A DNA stretch of 64,000 nt from Actinomyces procaprae (lineage in GTDB: Bacteria; Actinomycetota; Actinomycetes; Actinomycetales; Actinomycetaceae), in NCBI RefSeq assembly GCF_004798665.1, contig NZ_CP039292.1, forward strand, positions 3,534,001-3,598,000, written 5' to 3'. How positions within the stretch are numbered: position 1 is the stretch's first letter; each line of letters opens with the position of its first letter. The notes beneath the pieces were generated by a model. The model was not told where the DNA came from. It ran no database searches and was given only the letters and a program-made list of their open reading frames with translations. The translations under genes and the position numbers were made by a program. Shown piece by piece: positions 1 through 8,858 of the stretch.

Positions 1-4
1 TCTC

Positions 5-98
5 GTTGGACCGCCGTCCTCTCGTTGGACCGCCGTCCTCTCGTTGGACCGCCTGAGACAGCGTCTAGGGCGGTCCAAGCGGAGCTGAGCGGTCCAAG
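5..98. repeat. Inverted half-site array A (GTTGGACC, 3 forward + 2 inverted)
   Basis: GTTGGACC occurs at 5-12, 24-31 and 43-50, and its inverse GGTCCAAG at 72-79 and 91-98. Spacing within each arm is exactly 19 bp. The same half-site and spacing recur at 12273-12385 and 55102-55647. The array lies in the gap downstream of dnaB. The remaining bases of 1-306 hold no convincing gene. Function unknown; it could be a protein-binding array or a structured transcript. Confidence 0.8.
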
Positions 99-306
99 TA
101 GAGCTGGGCGCGGGTCGGTCGACCGAACCGCAAACAACCACACACCACCCCAGCCCCCACCGCCACGCCCTCGAAACAGAAGAGCCCGTAAAACGGTGTC
201 ATGGTTCGTCGGAAAACGGTGTCCACGTTGACCGTGACTCGGTGGTCGGCATTGCGGTGAGACGGTGGCAGCGCTCGCTCACTGGCACTCGCACGCGCAC
301 CCGCGC

Positions 307-1749
307 TCATTCGTAGGCCGGCTCGGGGGTGATGTTGCGGGCCATGTTGGCGAAGCGGGACAGGTGCCCCTGGAAGGCCACCGGGATCGTGCGGGTCTGG
401 CCGTTGCGGTGCTTGGCGACGATGATGTCGGCCTCGCCCGGCCGCTCCTCCTCCTGGTAGTACTCGGGCCGGTGCAGCAGCATGATGACGTCGGCGTCCT
501 GCTCCAGGGAGCCGGATTCGCGCAGGTCGCTCATCTGTGGCTTGTTGCCGGTGCGCTGCTCCGGGCCGCGGTTCAACTGGGCGACGGCGACCACCGGAAT
601 GTCCAGCTCCTTGGCCAGCAGCTTCAGCGAGCGCGAGAACTCCGAGACCTCCTGCTGGCGGGACTCGACCTGCTTGCCCGAGCTCATCAGCTGCAGGTAG
701 TCCACCACCATCAGCCCGAGCCCGTGGTGCTGCTTCAGCCGCAGGGCCTTGGAGCGGATCTCCGGCATGGTCAGGTTCGGGGAGTCGTCGATGAACAGGG
801 GCGCCTCGGAGACCGGGTTGTAGGCGCGGGCCACGTCCTCCCAGTCGCGCTCGTCCATCTGGCTGCCCCCGCGCAGCTTGTTCATGGCCACGCCCGACTC
901 GGCGGACAGGATGCGCATCATCAGCTCCATGCGGCCCATCTCCAGGGAGAAGTAGCACGAGGGGATGAGGTTTCCGTCCGCGCCGCGCGAGTGTATCGAC
1001 GCCGAGCGGCAGAAGTCGACGGCGAGCGTCGACTTACCCATGGCGGGGCGCGCGGCCACGATGATCATCTGCCCGCCGTGCAGGCCGCCGAGCAGCTCGT
1101 CGAGCTCTACGAAGCCCGTGGGCACGCCCCGCATCTGCCCGTCCTCGCGGGCCTGCCCGGCCTCGATCTCGAGGTTGGCCTCATTGAGCAGCTCCCCGAC
1201 CGGCACGTAGTCCTCGCGCTCGCCCTCCTTGTGGGCGACGGCGTAGACCTCTGACTCGGCCAGGGTGACGAGTTCGTCGATATCGCCGGCGTCGGTGGAG
1301 TAGCCGAGCTGGGCGATGCGAGTGCCGGCCTGCACCAGGCCGCGCATCAGCGACTTCTCCTTGACGATGCGCGCGTAGTACGCGGCGTTGGCGGCGGTCG
1401 GCACGGTCGCCATCAGGGAGGCCAGGTACGGGGCGCCGCCAATGCGCTCGAGCTCGCCCCGCTTGGACAGCTCATCGGCGACGATCAGCGGGTCGGCCGG
1501 CTCGGAGCGGTTGTAGACCTCGACGATCGCGTCGAAGATGGACTCGTGGGCGGGCTTGTAGAACTCCGGGCCGCGCAGCACCTCGATGACGTCGGTGATG
1601 GCCTCCTTGCTCAGCAGCATGCCGCCGAGCGTGGACATCTCCGCCTCCAGGTCCTGCGGCGGGACCCGGTCGAAGGTGCCGTCGTAGCGGGCGTCAACCG
1701 GCCGCTCCTCGCTGCGGGCGCGTGTGCCGATGGTGTCGACGTCGGTCAT
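307..1749 (-). CDS. dnaB: Replicative DNA helicase DnaB
   Basis: This is the hexameric 5'-3' helicase that unwinds DNA at the replication fork and interacts with primase. The 480-residue product has the DnaB N-terminal domain (about residues 28-130) and a RecA-like C-terminal ATPase. The Walker A motif ARPAMGKST is near residue 233, followed by the FSLEM and VVDYLQLM motifs. The length is typical and no intein interrupts the motifs. I chose the ATG at 1749 because it follows a GGGAGGG ribosome-binding site and gives the family-typical N-terminus; the frame stays open upstream to 2031 without homology. A cluster of DnaA boxes sits immediately upstream. Confidence 0.97.
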   Translation of the reverse strand: MTDVDTIGTRARSEERPVDARYDGTFDRVPPQDLEAEMSTLGGMLLSKEAITDVIEVLRGPEFYKPAHESIFDAIVEVYNRSEPADPLIVADELSKRGELERIGGAPYLASLMATVPTAANAAYYARIVKEKSLMRGLVQAGTRIAQLGYSTDAGDIDELVTLAESEVYAVAHKEGEREDYVPVGELLNEANLEIEAGQAREDGQMRGVPTGFVELDELLGGLHGGQMIIVAARPAMGKSTLAVDFCRSASIHSRGADGNLIPSCYFSLEMGRMELMMRILSAESGVAMNKLRGGSQMDERDWEDVARAYNPVSEAPLFIDDSPNLTMPEIRSKALRLKQHHGLGLMVVDYLQLMSSGKQVESRQQEVSEFSRSLKLLAKELDIPVVAVAQLNRGPEQRTGNKPQMSDLRESGSLEQDADVIMLLHRPEYYQEEERPGEADIIVAKHRNGQTRTIPVAFQGHLSRFANMARNITPEPAYE

Positions 1750-1848
1750 TTGTCGGTCACTACCCTCCCCTGCCGTGCCCGCCCAGACGGGTCGCGCGGT
1801 GACACTAGCGGGCGGATCCGGGAGTCGCAAACGGTGATCTTTGCAGCC

Positions 1849-2068
1849 TGTGGGCAACCGGCGTCGACATGTGGAAAAACCCCGAATGCCTGTGGGCGAC
1901 GCGCCGCCGCGGGTGTGGAGCGGCGGCGGACCCAGTCGGCCCCAGCCGCGTCGAAATCCCCGAAACTCGCTGGAATCTCGCCTCTGACCGGCGGTGGTCA
2001 CAAGCCACAAGGCGTCCGGCCCAAACCGCAATCAAAATCTGTGGATAAGTGGGTATTCCTGTGGATGA
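1849..2068. promoter_or_regulatory. DnaA-box cluster upstream of dnaB
   Basis: The gap between dnaB and the divergent MATE gene holds a run of TGTGG-type nonamers, all in one orientation. These are TGTGGGCAA 1849-1857, TGTGGAAAA 1870-1878, TGTGGGCGA 1891-1899, TGTGGAGCG 1914-1922, TGTGGATAA 2040-2048 (perfect DnaA box) and TGTGGATGA 2060-2068 (one mismatch). A local AT-rich stretch lies near 2028-2065. This could be DnaA-dependent control of dnaB or a DnaA titration site. The three weaker boxes may be chance in GC-rich DNA. Confidence 0.55.
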
Positions 2069-2195
2069 ACCTCAACCTCGACCTGAGGGAGCGCCCTTCA
2101 ATCTCACATCGTTACCGCACGTCATTCGCCGCCCCCGCACCGCCCGCGGCCAGCCGCGCATGAGAGACTGGCCCGCCCGACCCACGGAGTAGATC

Positions 2196-3722
2196 TTGTC
2201 CGACTCGCCGGCTCCAGCAGCCAACACGTCCCCGCCCGCAGACTCGGGCGGCACCGGCCCGCAGGCCGCATCCGCCGACCTGAACCGCCAAATCCTGTCC
2301 CTGGCCGTCCCCGCCCTGGGAGCGCTCGTCGCCGAGCCGCTGTTCGTGCTCATCGACTCCGCCATGGTCGGCCACCTGGGCGCGGCCAGCCTCGCGGGCC
2401 TGTCGCTGGCCTCCACCCTGCTGACCACCATCGTCGGCCTGTTCGTGTTCCTGGCCTACGCGACGACGGCGACCACCGCCCGCCGCTTCGGCGCCGGTAA
2501 CCGGGTCGGCGGCCTGCAGGCGGGCGTCGACGGCGCCTGGCTGGCGGCACTGTTGGGTCTGGTGGCGGCGGTCCTGCTGGCCGTCGGCGCACCGTGGGCG
2601 GTGGACGTCATGGGGGCCGAAGGCCCGGTGGCCGACGCCGCCGTCACCTACCTGCGCGCGTCCGCACCGGGACTTCCCGGAATGCTGGTGGTCTACGCAG
2701 CCACGGGCACGCTGCGCGGCCTGCTGGACACGCGCACGCCCTTCGTGGTGGCGACGGCCGGTGCGGTCGGAAACGTCGCCCTGAACGCGACTCTCCTGTA
2801 CGGGGTGGGCATGGGGATCGCCGGCTCCGGCCTGGGCACGGCGATCGCACAGACCGCCATGGCGGTGGCGCTGCTGTGGCCCGTTGTGAGGGCAGCCCGC
2901 GCGGCCGACGTACCGCTGTCTCCGCGGGCGGCGGGAATGCGCGCCTCCCTGGGCTCCGGGGCGCCACTGCTGGTGCGCACGGTGTCGCTGCGGGCGGCGA
3001 TCCTGGCCACCGTGTGGGCGGCAACCGCCCTGGGGGCGACGGCGCTCGCCGCGCACCAGGTGGTCAACTCGCTGTGGAACTTCACCGCCTTCGCCCTGGA
3101 TGCGCTCGCCATCGCCGCGCAGGCGCTGGTGGGGACGGCACTGGGCCGGGCCGAGGCCGAGCGGGCGGCACGGGTATCTGCGGAGCAAGCCCCGGCGTCG
3201 GCGAACCCGGGCCCCTCCCGTGCCGCTGCGGGTCCGGCCGCGCGGCGGGATCCCTCCTCGGCGCCACCGCCGGAATCCACCGTGCCGGTGCCGCATGACG
3301 GCCCGACGGTCGACGCCGTGCTACGCCGGTGTCTGGCGTGGGGGGTGGCCGCGGGGGCGGTGATCGGCGTCATGTTGGCGGGCGCCAGCCCCTGGCTGCC
3401 GTACCTGTTCACCTCCGAAGCCGCGGTGGTCGTGGCCGCGCGGCCGGCCCTGCTGGTGGCCGCCACGGCGATGCCTCTTGCGGGTGCGGTCTTCCTGTTC
3501 GACGGGGTGCTGATGGGGGCTGGCGACGGCCGCTACCTGGCGTGGGCGCAGATGGCGACCCTGGTGCCGTATCTTCCGCTCGCCGTCCTGGTGGCCCGGG
3601 GCTGGCCGACGAGTGGGATGGCGGGCCTGGTCTGGCTGTGGGTGGCCTTCGCCTGGGTGTTCATGGGGGTGCGCGCCCTGGTGACCGGTCTACGCGCACG
3701 CTCTGACGCCTGGCGGCATTGA
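2196..3722 (+). CDS. MATE-family multidrug/metabolite exporter (DinF/NorM-like)
   Basis: This is a predicted 12-helix cation-coupled exporter of the MATE family, 508 residues. N-terminal hydrophobic helices begin near residue 28 (ILSLAVPALGALVAEPLFVLIDSAMVGHLG, quoted in part as the characteristic first helix and loop). The segment at about residues 315-375 is a long Ala/Pro/Ser-rich hydrophilic insertion between the two halves, larger than usual for the family. The start is a TTG at 2196 with GGAG eight bases upstream. It is divergent from dnaB and convergent with the rpsF operon. Substrate cannot be inferred. Confidence 0.88.
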   Translation: MSDSPAPAANTSPPADSGGTGPQAASADLNRQILSLAVPALGALVAEPLFVLIDSAMVGHLGAASLAGLSLASTLLTTIVGLFVFLAYATTATTARRFGAGNRVGGLQAGVDGAWLAALLGLVAAVLLAVGAPWAVDVMGAEGPVADAAVTYLRASAPGLPGMLVVYAATGTLRGLLDTRTPFVVATAGAVGNVALNATLLYGVGMGIAGSGLGTAIAQTAMAVALLWPVVRAARAADVPLSPRAAGMRASLGSGAPLLVRTVSLRAAILATVWAATALGATALAAHQVVNSLWNFTAFALDALAIAAQALVGTALGRAEAERAARVSAEQAPASANPGPSRAAAGPAARRDPSSAPPPESTVPVPHDGPTVDAVLRRCLAWGVAAGAVIGVMLAGASPWLPYLFTSEAAVVVAARPALLVAATAMPLAGAVFLFDGVLMGAGDGRYLAWAQMATLVPYLPLAVLVARGWPTSGMAGLVWLWVAFAWVFMGVRALVTGLRARSDAWRH

Positions 3723-3867
3723 GCGGCTAGGCACGGAGCCATCGGTTGTTGCCACAACCACTCGCATACAGCCGCCGTAGTTGGGCGCAACGACTTCCGC
3801 AGCGAGCACACGGCCACCGACAGCACACATTGCCCACCCCGGGCGCGGCAGGAGACTAGCGGGACCT

Positions 3868-4000
3868 GACGGTTCGTACTCTTGCCCGACGCTTCGTACC
3901 TTCAGGACGACGCTTCGTACCTTTGTTCGACGGTTCGGCACCCCGGGGTACGAACCGTCACCAGAAAGTACGAACCGTCGTAGCCAAGTGCCGAAGCGTC
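3868..4000. repeat. Inverted half-site array B (GACGSTTCGTAC, 4 forward + 3 inverted)
   Basis: Forward 12-mers GACGGTTCGTAC 3868, GACGCTTCGTAC 3888 and 3909, and GACGGTTCGGCA 3929 are followed by inverse 12-mers GTACGAACCGTC 3948 and 3968 and TGCCGAAGCGTC 3989. The spacing is 20 or 21 bp throughout. The arms face each other over only 7 bp. It lies between convergent MATE and rplI, so it is unlikely to be a promoter operator. Apart from this array and the terminator at 4131, the gap 3723-4197 holds no gene I can support. Confidence 0.85.
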
Positions 4001-4130
4001 AGCTCCGAGGCCGCACGCACCGTAACGCCCTCGCCCGAGAACCGGCCTCGGCAGCCCCACGCACTCAAATCAGAAGCGCCGAATATGGGCGCGTGGCCGA
4101 TGCTCCAGCCGACGTGCCGCCCACACAAAA

Positions 4131-4168
4131 GTCGTAGCCGACGCGTCGGGTGACGCGTCGGCTACGAC
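4131..4168 (-). terminator. Intrinsic terminator of the rpsF-ssb-rpsR-rplI operon
   Basis: A perfect 17-bp stem (4131-4147 pairs with 4152-4168) has a 4-nt loop. On the minus strand it is followed by TTTTGTG. It begins 30 bp beyond the rplI stop. It may also stop transcripts coming from the convergent MATE gene. Confidence 0.85.
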
Positions 4169-4197
4169 GTGCTTGTTCGTATCAGCTGCTACCCGAC

Positions 4198-4653
4198 TCA
4201 GCGGGCGGCGACGACGTTGACCTCGAGGGGGGCGACGACGTCGGCGTGCAGGCGCACCGTGGCACTGTGACGACCGGTCGACTTGATCGGGCGGGGCAGC
4301 TGGATCTTGCGGCGGTCAATGGCCGGGCCATCGGCCTCCTTGACGGCGTCGGCGAGCTGCGCGGTGCTGACGGCACCGAAGAGGCGGCCGTTGTCACCGG
4401 ACACGGCGGTGACCGTAACGACGTTGCTCGACAGCCAGGCGCGGGCCTCCTGGGCCTGCTCCAGGGAGTCAATGGCGCGCTTGCGGCGGGCCTCCGCCAT
4501 CTGGTCGATCTGACGCTGGGCGCCCTTGGTCCACGGGGTCGCCAGCTTGCGGGGGAGCAGGTAGTTACGGGCGTAGCCGTCCTTGACCTCGACGACCTCC
4601 CCGGCGGCACCGAGGTTGGCGACGTCGTGCGTGAGAATGAGCTTGGTGGTCAT
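4198..4653 (-). CDS. rplI: Large ribosomal subunit protein bL9
   Basis: Ribosomal protein L9 binds 23S rRNA domain V and helps restrain frame slippage. The 151-residue product starts MTTKLILTHDVANLGAAGEV and carries the L9 N-terminal motif (residues about 13-40, VEVKDGYARNYLLPRKLA), a connecting helix and the C-terminal domain. It is the last gene of the rpsF operon, 15 bp after rpsR. A strong terminator follows. Confidence 0.97.
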   Translation of the reverse strand: MTTKLILTHDVANLGAAGEVVEVKDGYARNYLLPRKLATPWTKGAQRQIDQMAEARRKRAIDSLEQAQEARAWLSSNVVTVTAVSGDNGRLFGAVSTAQLADAVKEADGPAIDRRKIQLPRPIKSTGRHSATVRLHADVVAPLEVNVVAAR

Positions 4654-4668
4654 TGTCTGCGTCTCCTA

Positions 4669-4905
4669 TCAGCGGGCCGAGCTCGTGTAGGGCAGCAGGG
4701 CCATCTCACGGGCGTTCTTGATGGCCTTGGCGATCTTGCGCTGGTCCTGCACGGAAACGCCGGTGACACGGCGGGCGCGGATCTTGCCGCGGTCAGAGAT
4801 GAACTTCCGCAGCGTGGCGGTGTCCTTGTAGTCGATGGTGCCGACCTTGATGGCCTTCACCGGTGCGATCTTCTTCTTCGGCTTACGAAGCTGGGGCTTC
4901 GCCAT
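4669..4905 (-). CDS. rpsR: Small ribosomal subunit protein bS18
   Basis: The 78-residue product pairs with S6 on the 30S platform. The S18 signature is present ([20 protein letters not shown], residues about 29-48). The N-terminus is rich in Lys and Pro. No zinc-binding Cys cluster is seen, so this is the Cys-less form. It lies between ssb and rplI in the usual operon. A 144-bp spacer separates it from ssb; I see no clear element there. Confidence 0.97.
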   Translation of the reverse strand: MAKPQLRKPKKKIAPVKAIKVGTIDYKDTATLRKFISDRGKIRARRVTGVSVQDQRKIAKAIKNAREMALLPYTSSAR

Positions 4906-5049
4906 GGTGGTACTCCTTGGGTCGGGCGCCGCGTGGCACCCGTGGGTCTATTGCGAGATTGGTGCGGGCGACGACGGCGCCCACGTTCCCGGCCGGGCCG
5001 GGGAATGACTGAAGTTGCGGTGCTGTCAACCGGACTTCGAAGACGCGGC

Positions 5050-5661
5050 TCAGAACGGGGGCTCGTCGCCGAAACTGGTGGCGGGGCCGGTGGCCCAGGG
5101 GTCATCCGGGGCGCCTCCGGCCGGGGCGTTGTAGCTGCCCTGCTGGCCGCCCTGGCTGTAACCGCCCTGGCCGCCCTGCGGGGCGTTGCTGTAACCGCCC
5201 TGCTGGCCACCGCCCTGGTTGTATCCGCCCTGCTGCTGGCCGGCATTGTAGCCGCCGCCCTGGCCGCCCTGGTTGAAGCCGCCCTGACCGCCCCCGCGGG
5301 GCTGGCGGGTGACCTGCGCCTTGGCGTAGCGCAGGGAGGGGCCGATCTCATCGACCTGCATCTCCACCACCGTGCGGTTCTCGCCCTCACGGGTGGTGTA
5401 GGAGCGCTGCACCAGGCGGCCCTGCGCGATCACGCGCGTGCCCTTGGTCAGCGACTCGGCCACGTTCTCCGCGGCGTCGCGCCAGATCGAGCAGCGCATG
5501 AACAGGGTCTCCCCGTCGCGCCACTCCTGGGCCTGACGGTCGAAGCTGCGCGGGGTGGAGGCGATGGTGAAGGAGGCGACCGCCGCACCCGAGGGCGTGA
5601 AGCGCATCTCGGGGTCCGCAGTCAGATTCCCGATAATCGTGATGACGGTATCGCCGGCCAT
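5050..5661 (-). CDS. ssb: Single-stranded DNA-binding protein
   Basis: SSB coats single-stranded DNA and recruits replication and repair proteins. The 203-residue product has an N-terminal OB fold (residues 1-110, beginning [20 protein letters not shown]). A long Gly/Gln/Tyr-rich linker with repeated GGYNQGG and GGQGGY units spans about 114-185. The C-terminus is FGDEPPF, a variant of the acidic partner-binding tip. It lies between rpsF and rpsR and is probably co-transcribed with them. Confidence 0.97.
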   Translation of the reverse strand: MAGDTVITIIGNLTADPEMRFTPSGAAVASFTIASTPRSFDRQAQEWRDGETLFMRCSIWRDAAENVAESLTKGTRVIAQGRLVQRSYTTREGENRTVVEMQVDEIGPSLRYAKAQVTRQPRGGGQGGFNQGGQGGGYNAGQQQGGYNQGGGQQGGYSNAPQGGQGGYSQGGQQGSYNAPAGGAPDDPWATGPATSFGDEPPF

Positions 5662-5687
5662 TGCTTGTCTCCGTTCCGGTTAGGCGC

Positions 5688-5975
5688 TCAGGCCTCGGGG
5701 CGCAGCAGCTTGGTGCGCAGCACCGACTCGTTCAGGCCGAGCTGACGGTCGAGCTCCTGGGCGACCTCCGGCGTGGTGGTCATGTCAACCACCACGTAGA
5801 TGCCCTCGGACTTCTTCTTGATGTCGTACGCCAGACGGCGCTTGCCCCAGACGTCAGTCTTGTCCACGGTGCCCCCGTTGCTGGGGACGACCTGCAGCAT
5901 CTTCTCGAGCGTGGGAGCGATGGTGCGCTCATCCGTCTCGGGCGCGAGGATGATCATGATCTCGTAATGACGCAT
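5688..5975 (-). CDS. rpsF: Small ribosomal subunit protein bS6
   Basis: The 95-residue product starts [20 protein letters not shown], the standard S6 N-terminus. The ATG at 5975 follows a strong GAGGAGG site, and the upstream extension of the open frame to 6206 is not homologous. It is the first gene of the rpsF-ssb-rpsR-rplI operon. A short hairpin in its leader (6007-6025) may take part in S6:S18 feedback control. Confidence 0.97.
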   Translation of the reverse strand: MRHYEIMIILAPETDERTIAPTLEKMLQVVPSNGGTVDKTDVWGKRRLAYDIKKKSEGIYVVVDMTTTPEVAQELDRQLGLNESVLRTKLLRPEA

Positions 5976-6006
5976 GCTTAGTACCCACCTCCTCTGGTCT
6001 GAAGCG

Positions 6007-6025
6007 GTCACGGTCTCTCCGTGAC
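6007..6025 (-). promoter_or_regulatory. Leader hairpin upstream of rpsF
   Basis: A 7-bp stem GTCACGG / CCGTGAC with a 5-nt loop lies about 31 nt ahead of the rpsF start codon, between promoter and ribosome-binding site. In many bacteria an S6:S18 complex binds an rpsF leader hairpin. I cannot confirm that this hairpin carries the required bulge and CCG signature. Confidence 0.35.
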
Positions 6026-6209
6026 AGGAGGGTGATGCGTGCGACTGCGCCGCCGCACACGCGGGTGCGTGCGCCAACGAGGCAGTCCGCCCGTCACCAT
6101 ACCCGAGTGCGCCGCTCCCCTTAAAGGCGACGACGGCGCCGCCCGGCGTGCGGTGCGCCACGCCAGGCGGCGCCGACCGCACCGCGGGGAGTACAGACCC
6201 GGGCAAGGC

Positions 6210-8627
6210 TCACCCGCTCTGCTGGCCCCAGCCCCAGCCCTGGCTCTGCTGGCCCTGACCCCAGCCCTGTTGACCTTGTTGGCCCTGGCCGCCACCACGG
6301 CCCGTGGAACCGTCGCCGTAGTCATCATTCCCGGATCCGTCCCCCGTTTCATCGGAGTCGTCACCGCCCGTGCCAGGAGTCAGGGGGTCGGAGTTCCCGC
6401 CGTCGCCCTCCTCGGAAGTCTGCTCCTCCACCGGCTGCTCCTGCGTGGCCTCCTCGGTGGGCTCCTGCGTGGCCTCCTCGGTGGGCTCCTGCGTGGGCTC
6501 CTCGACGGTGCCGGTGCTCTCCTCCACCGGTGCCACCGGGGCCGGGGTTCCGTACAGGCCACCGGGGTAGTAGGAGGCGGCGGTGCGCTCGGGGAAGTCC
6601 TCGATCGGCAGATCCGCGAGCGCCGTGGTCATGTACTCGGTGAAGATGTCCGCCGGATAGGTCGAGCCGGTGATCTCCCCGTAGTAGCCCCAGGGGGTGA
6701 TGGACTCCTCCGAGCCGTCCTCCCCGGTCTGGTAGAGGGTGACCGCGGTGGCGATCTGCGGGGTGTAGCCGACGAACTGCGCCGACTTGTTGTCCGAGGA
6801 GGAGCCGGTCTTCGCCGCGACCGGCCGCCCCAGGGCGAGCGCCGTCGTGCCGGAGCCGGAGTTGACCACCTGCTGCATGGCGTAGGTGGAGTCGGCCATG
6901 ACGTCGTCGGAGAAGACCTTCTCCCCATTGGTGGAGGGGGTGTAGGCCACCGAGCCGGCGGAGTTGGTGACCGAGGCGACGATGTGGGTGTCGTGCCTGG
7001 TGCCCTGCGCCGCGAAGGTCGCATACGCGGTGGCGATGTCGATCGTGTGCGGCGAGGCCGAGCCGAGGACGTTCTGCACGTAGGCGTCCAGCCCCATCGT
7101 GTCCTCCGGGTAGCCGGCACGCACCGCGACCTCGTTGGTCACCTCCGGGTCCACGTCCCGGTTGAGCTGCAGGTAGGTGGTGTTGATCGAGTAGGTGGTC
7201 GCCTTGATCAGGTTCGACCAGCCGTAGGAGACGTTCTGATAGTTCTGGAAGGTGGCGCCGTCGATCACCATCGGCGAGTCGCCGGTGTAACCGTTGGCGA
7301 GCGTGTCCCCGTTCTCCAGGGCGGCCACCAGCGCGAAGGGCTTGAAGGTTGAGCCGGCCTGCGCGACGGCGTCGGTGGAGGAGTTGACCTGGTTGGTCAG
7401 GTAGTCCTCACCGCCGTACAGGGCCAGGATCCCACCGGTGGCGGAGTCGATGGACACGAGGGCCGCACGCAGGTTCGGCGAGGCCCCCTCGGGCAGGTTC
7501 TCGACCGCGGCGACCGCGGCGTCCTGATCCTCCTTGTCGATCGTGGTGACGATCTTGTAGCCGCCGGTGTCGATGTCCTCGGCCTCCATGCCGGCGTCGG
7601 CCTCCAGCTCCGCACGCACCAGCTGCAGCAGGTATCCGGTCGGGCCGCCGTAGGTCTCCTTCGTCTGGGTGGCGACGGTCTCGGGAAGCTCGGCGGAGTC
7701 GTACTGCTCCTGGGTGATGTAGCCGTCCTCAAGCATGTAGTCCAGGACGCGCTGCCAGCGGGCGGCCGCCTGGTCCGGGTCCAGCGCCGGGTCCCAGGCG
7801 CTGGGTGAGGGCAGGATGCCCGCCAGCAGCGCCGACTCGGACACCGTCAGCTCGGAGGCCGGGTGCCCGAAGAACGCCTCGGAGGCCGCCTCGATCCCGT
7901 AGGCGCCGCGGCCGAAGTACACCGTGTTCAGGTAGGAGCCGAGGATCTCCTGCTTGCTCATCTCCCGGTCGATCTTGATGGCCATGATCGCCTGCTTAAA
8001 CTTGCCGGCGTAGGAGCTGGTGGTGTCCACGTAGTAGTTCTTGATGTACTGCTGCGTCAGGGTGGAGGCACCCTGCAGCGCACCGCCGCGCATGTTGTTG
8101 ACGAAGGCGCGGACGATGCCCTTGGGGTCGATGCCGTTGTTGGAGTAGAAGGAGCGGTCCTCGGAGGCCACCACGGCGTTGCCCACATAGTCGGGCAGCT
8201 GGGTCGCGTCGATGATCTCCCGGTCCACCTCAGCGAACTCACCCATGACGGTGGTGCCGTCGGCGTAGTAGACGGTGGTGGTCTGCGCCTGCGCGAACTC
8301 GCTGGGCTCGGGCACCTTCACCAGGGCGTAGGAGACCGCGAAACCGGTCACCGCCATGACGATCAGGAGCAGGAAGCTGCCCAGCATGAACCGCCAGCTG
8401 GGCAGCCAGCGGTGGATCGGCCCCTTGCCGGCACGCGGATAGTTGAAACGGCGACGCCGCCCCGGCGCCGCCGCGCCGTCGACCCGGGTGTCCCCGGCGG
8501 CGCGCTTGGCGTCGCGCGACCTGGGGGCCTTGCTCTTGCGCGGCTTGTTCACCCGCCCGGCATTCGCCGCCTCGGCGAGCTTGCGGCCAGTGGGGCGGGC
8601 ACCGCCCTGATTCGCGGAGTCTGCCAT
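6210..8627 (-). CDS. Class A penicillin-binding protein (bifunctional transglycosylase/transpeptidase)
   Basis: This 805-residue protein polymerises and cross-links peptidoglycan. A basic cytoplasmic tail (1-78) precedes a single membrane helix (about 80-103). The GT51 glycosyltransferase has the motif EDRSFYSNNGID (156-167), in which the usual His is replaced by Asn, and GASTLTQQ (186-193). The transpeptidase has the active-site STFK (Ser about 422), an SIN motif and KTGS (about 606). The C-terminus is low-complexity: acidic TQEPTEEA repeats encoded by 24-bp tandem repeats near 6440-6510, then a Gln/Gly/Trp-rich tail. This is PonA/PBP1-like. Confidence 0.95.
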   Translation of the reverse strand: MADSANQGGARPTGRKLAEAANAGRVNKPRKSKAPRSRDAKRAAGDTRVDGAAAPGRRRRFNYPRAGKGPIHRWLPSWRFMLGSFLLLIVMAVTGFAVSYALVKVPEPSEFAQAQTTTVYYADGTTVMGEFAEVDREIIDATQLPDYVGNAVVASEDRSFYSNNGIDPKGIVRAFVNNMRGGALQGASTLTQQYIKNYYVDTTSSYAGKFKQAIMAIKIDREMSKQEILGSYLNTVYFGRGAYGIEAASEAFFGHPASELTVSESALLAGILPSPSAWDPALDPDQAAARWQRVLDYMLEDGYITQEQYDSAELPETVATQTKETYGGPTGYLLQLVRAELEADAGMEAEDIDTGGYKIVTTIDKEDQDAAVAAVENLPEGASPNLRAALVSIDSATGGILALYGGEDYLTNQVNSSTDAVAQAGSTFKPFALVAALENGDTLANGYTGDSPMVIDGATFQNYQNVSYGWSNLIKATTYSINTTYLQLNRDVDPEVTNEVAVRAGYPEDTMGLDAYVQNVLGSASPHTIDIATAYATFAAQGTRHDTHIVASVTNSAGSVAYTPSTNGEKVFSDDVMADSTYAMQQVVNSGSGTTALALGRPVAAKTGSSSDNKSAQFVGYTPQIATAVTLYQTGEDGSEESITPWGYYGEITGSTYPADIFTEYMTTALADLPIEDFPERTAASYYPGGLYGTPAPVAPVEESTGTVEEPTQEPTEEATQEPTEEATQEQPVEEQTSEEGDGGNSDPLTPGTGGDDSDETGDGSGNDDYGDGSTGRGGGQGQQGQQGWGQGQQSQGWGWGQQSG

Positions 8628-8858
8628 GCGCTCCTCTTCCTCTACGCAGCTTCGTCCGGGTTCATCACATCACGTCCAGGCGCTCTGAGGCCACTGTTCC
8701 GCCTGTCAGATGCGTCTATTTGCCCGCAGGGCGCCCGCGCACACCCGCCATGAGCCTCTCGCCACCGCCTTTCGAGCCGCTGTGACTTCGGTGGGATTGC
8801 CCTGAACCGCCGCTGACGGCGAACGGTGCTCGACGCCGGACCACGCCGCTGCTGGGAT

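Noticed and set aside
156..167. Loss of the GT51 motif His in the penicillin-binding protein (residue positions) as a sign of inactivation
   Set aside because: The catalytic Glu-Asp pair and GASTLTQQ are intact, and Asn or Gly at this place is, to my knowledge, seen in other actinobacterial class A PBPs.
1849..2068. The DnaA-box cluster as the chromosomal oriC
   Set aside because: dnaA, dnaN and rpmH are not here; the parS and yidC context places oriC beyond the right end.
4150..5745. 531-codon plus-strand open frame
   Set aside because: It is the mirror of rplI, rpsR and ssb on the other strand; high GC keeps antisense frames open and it shows no domain.
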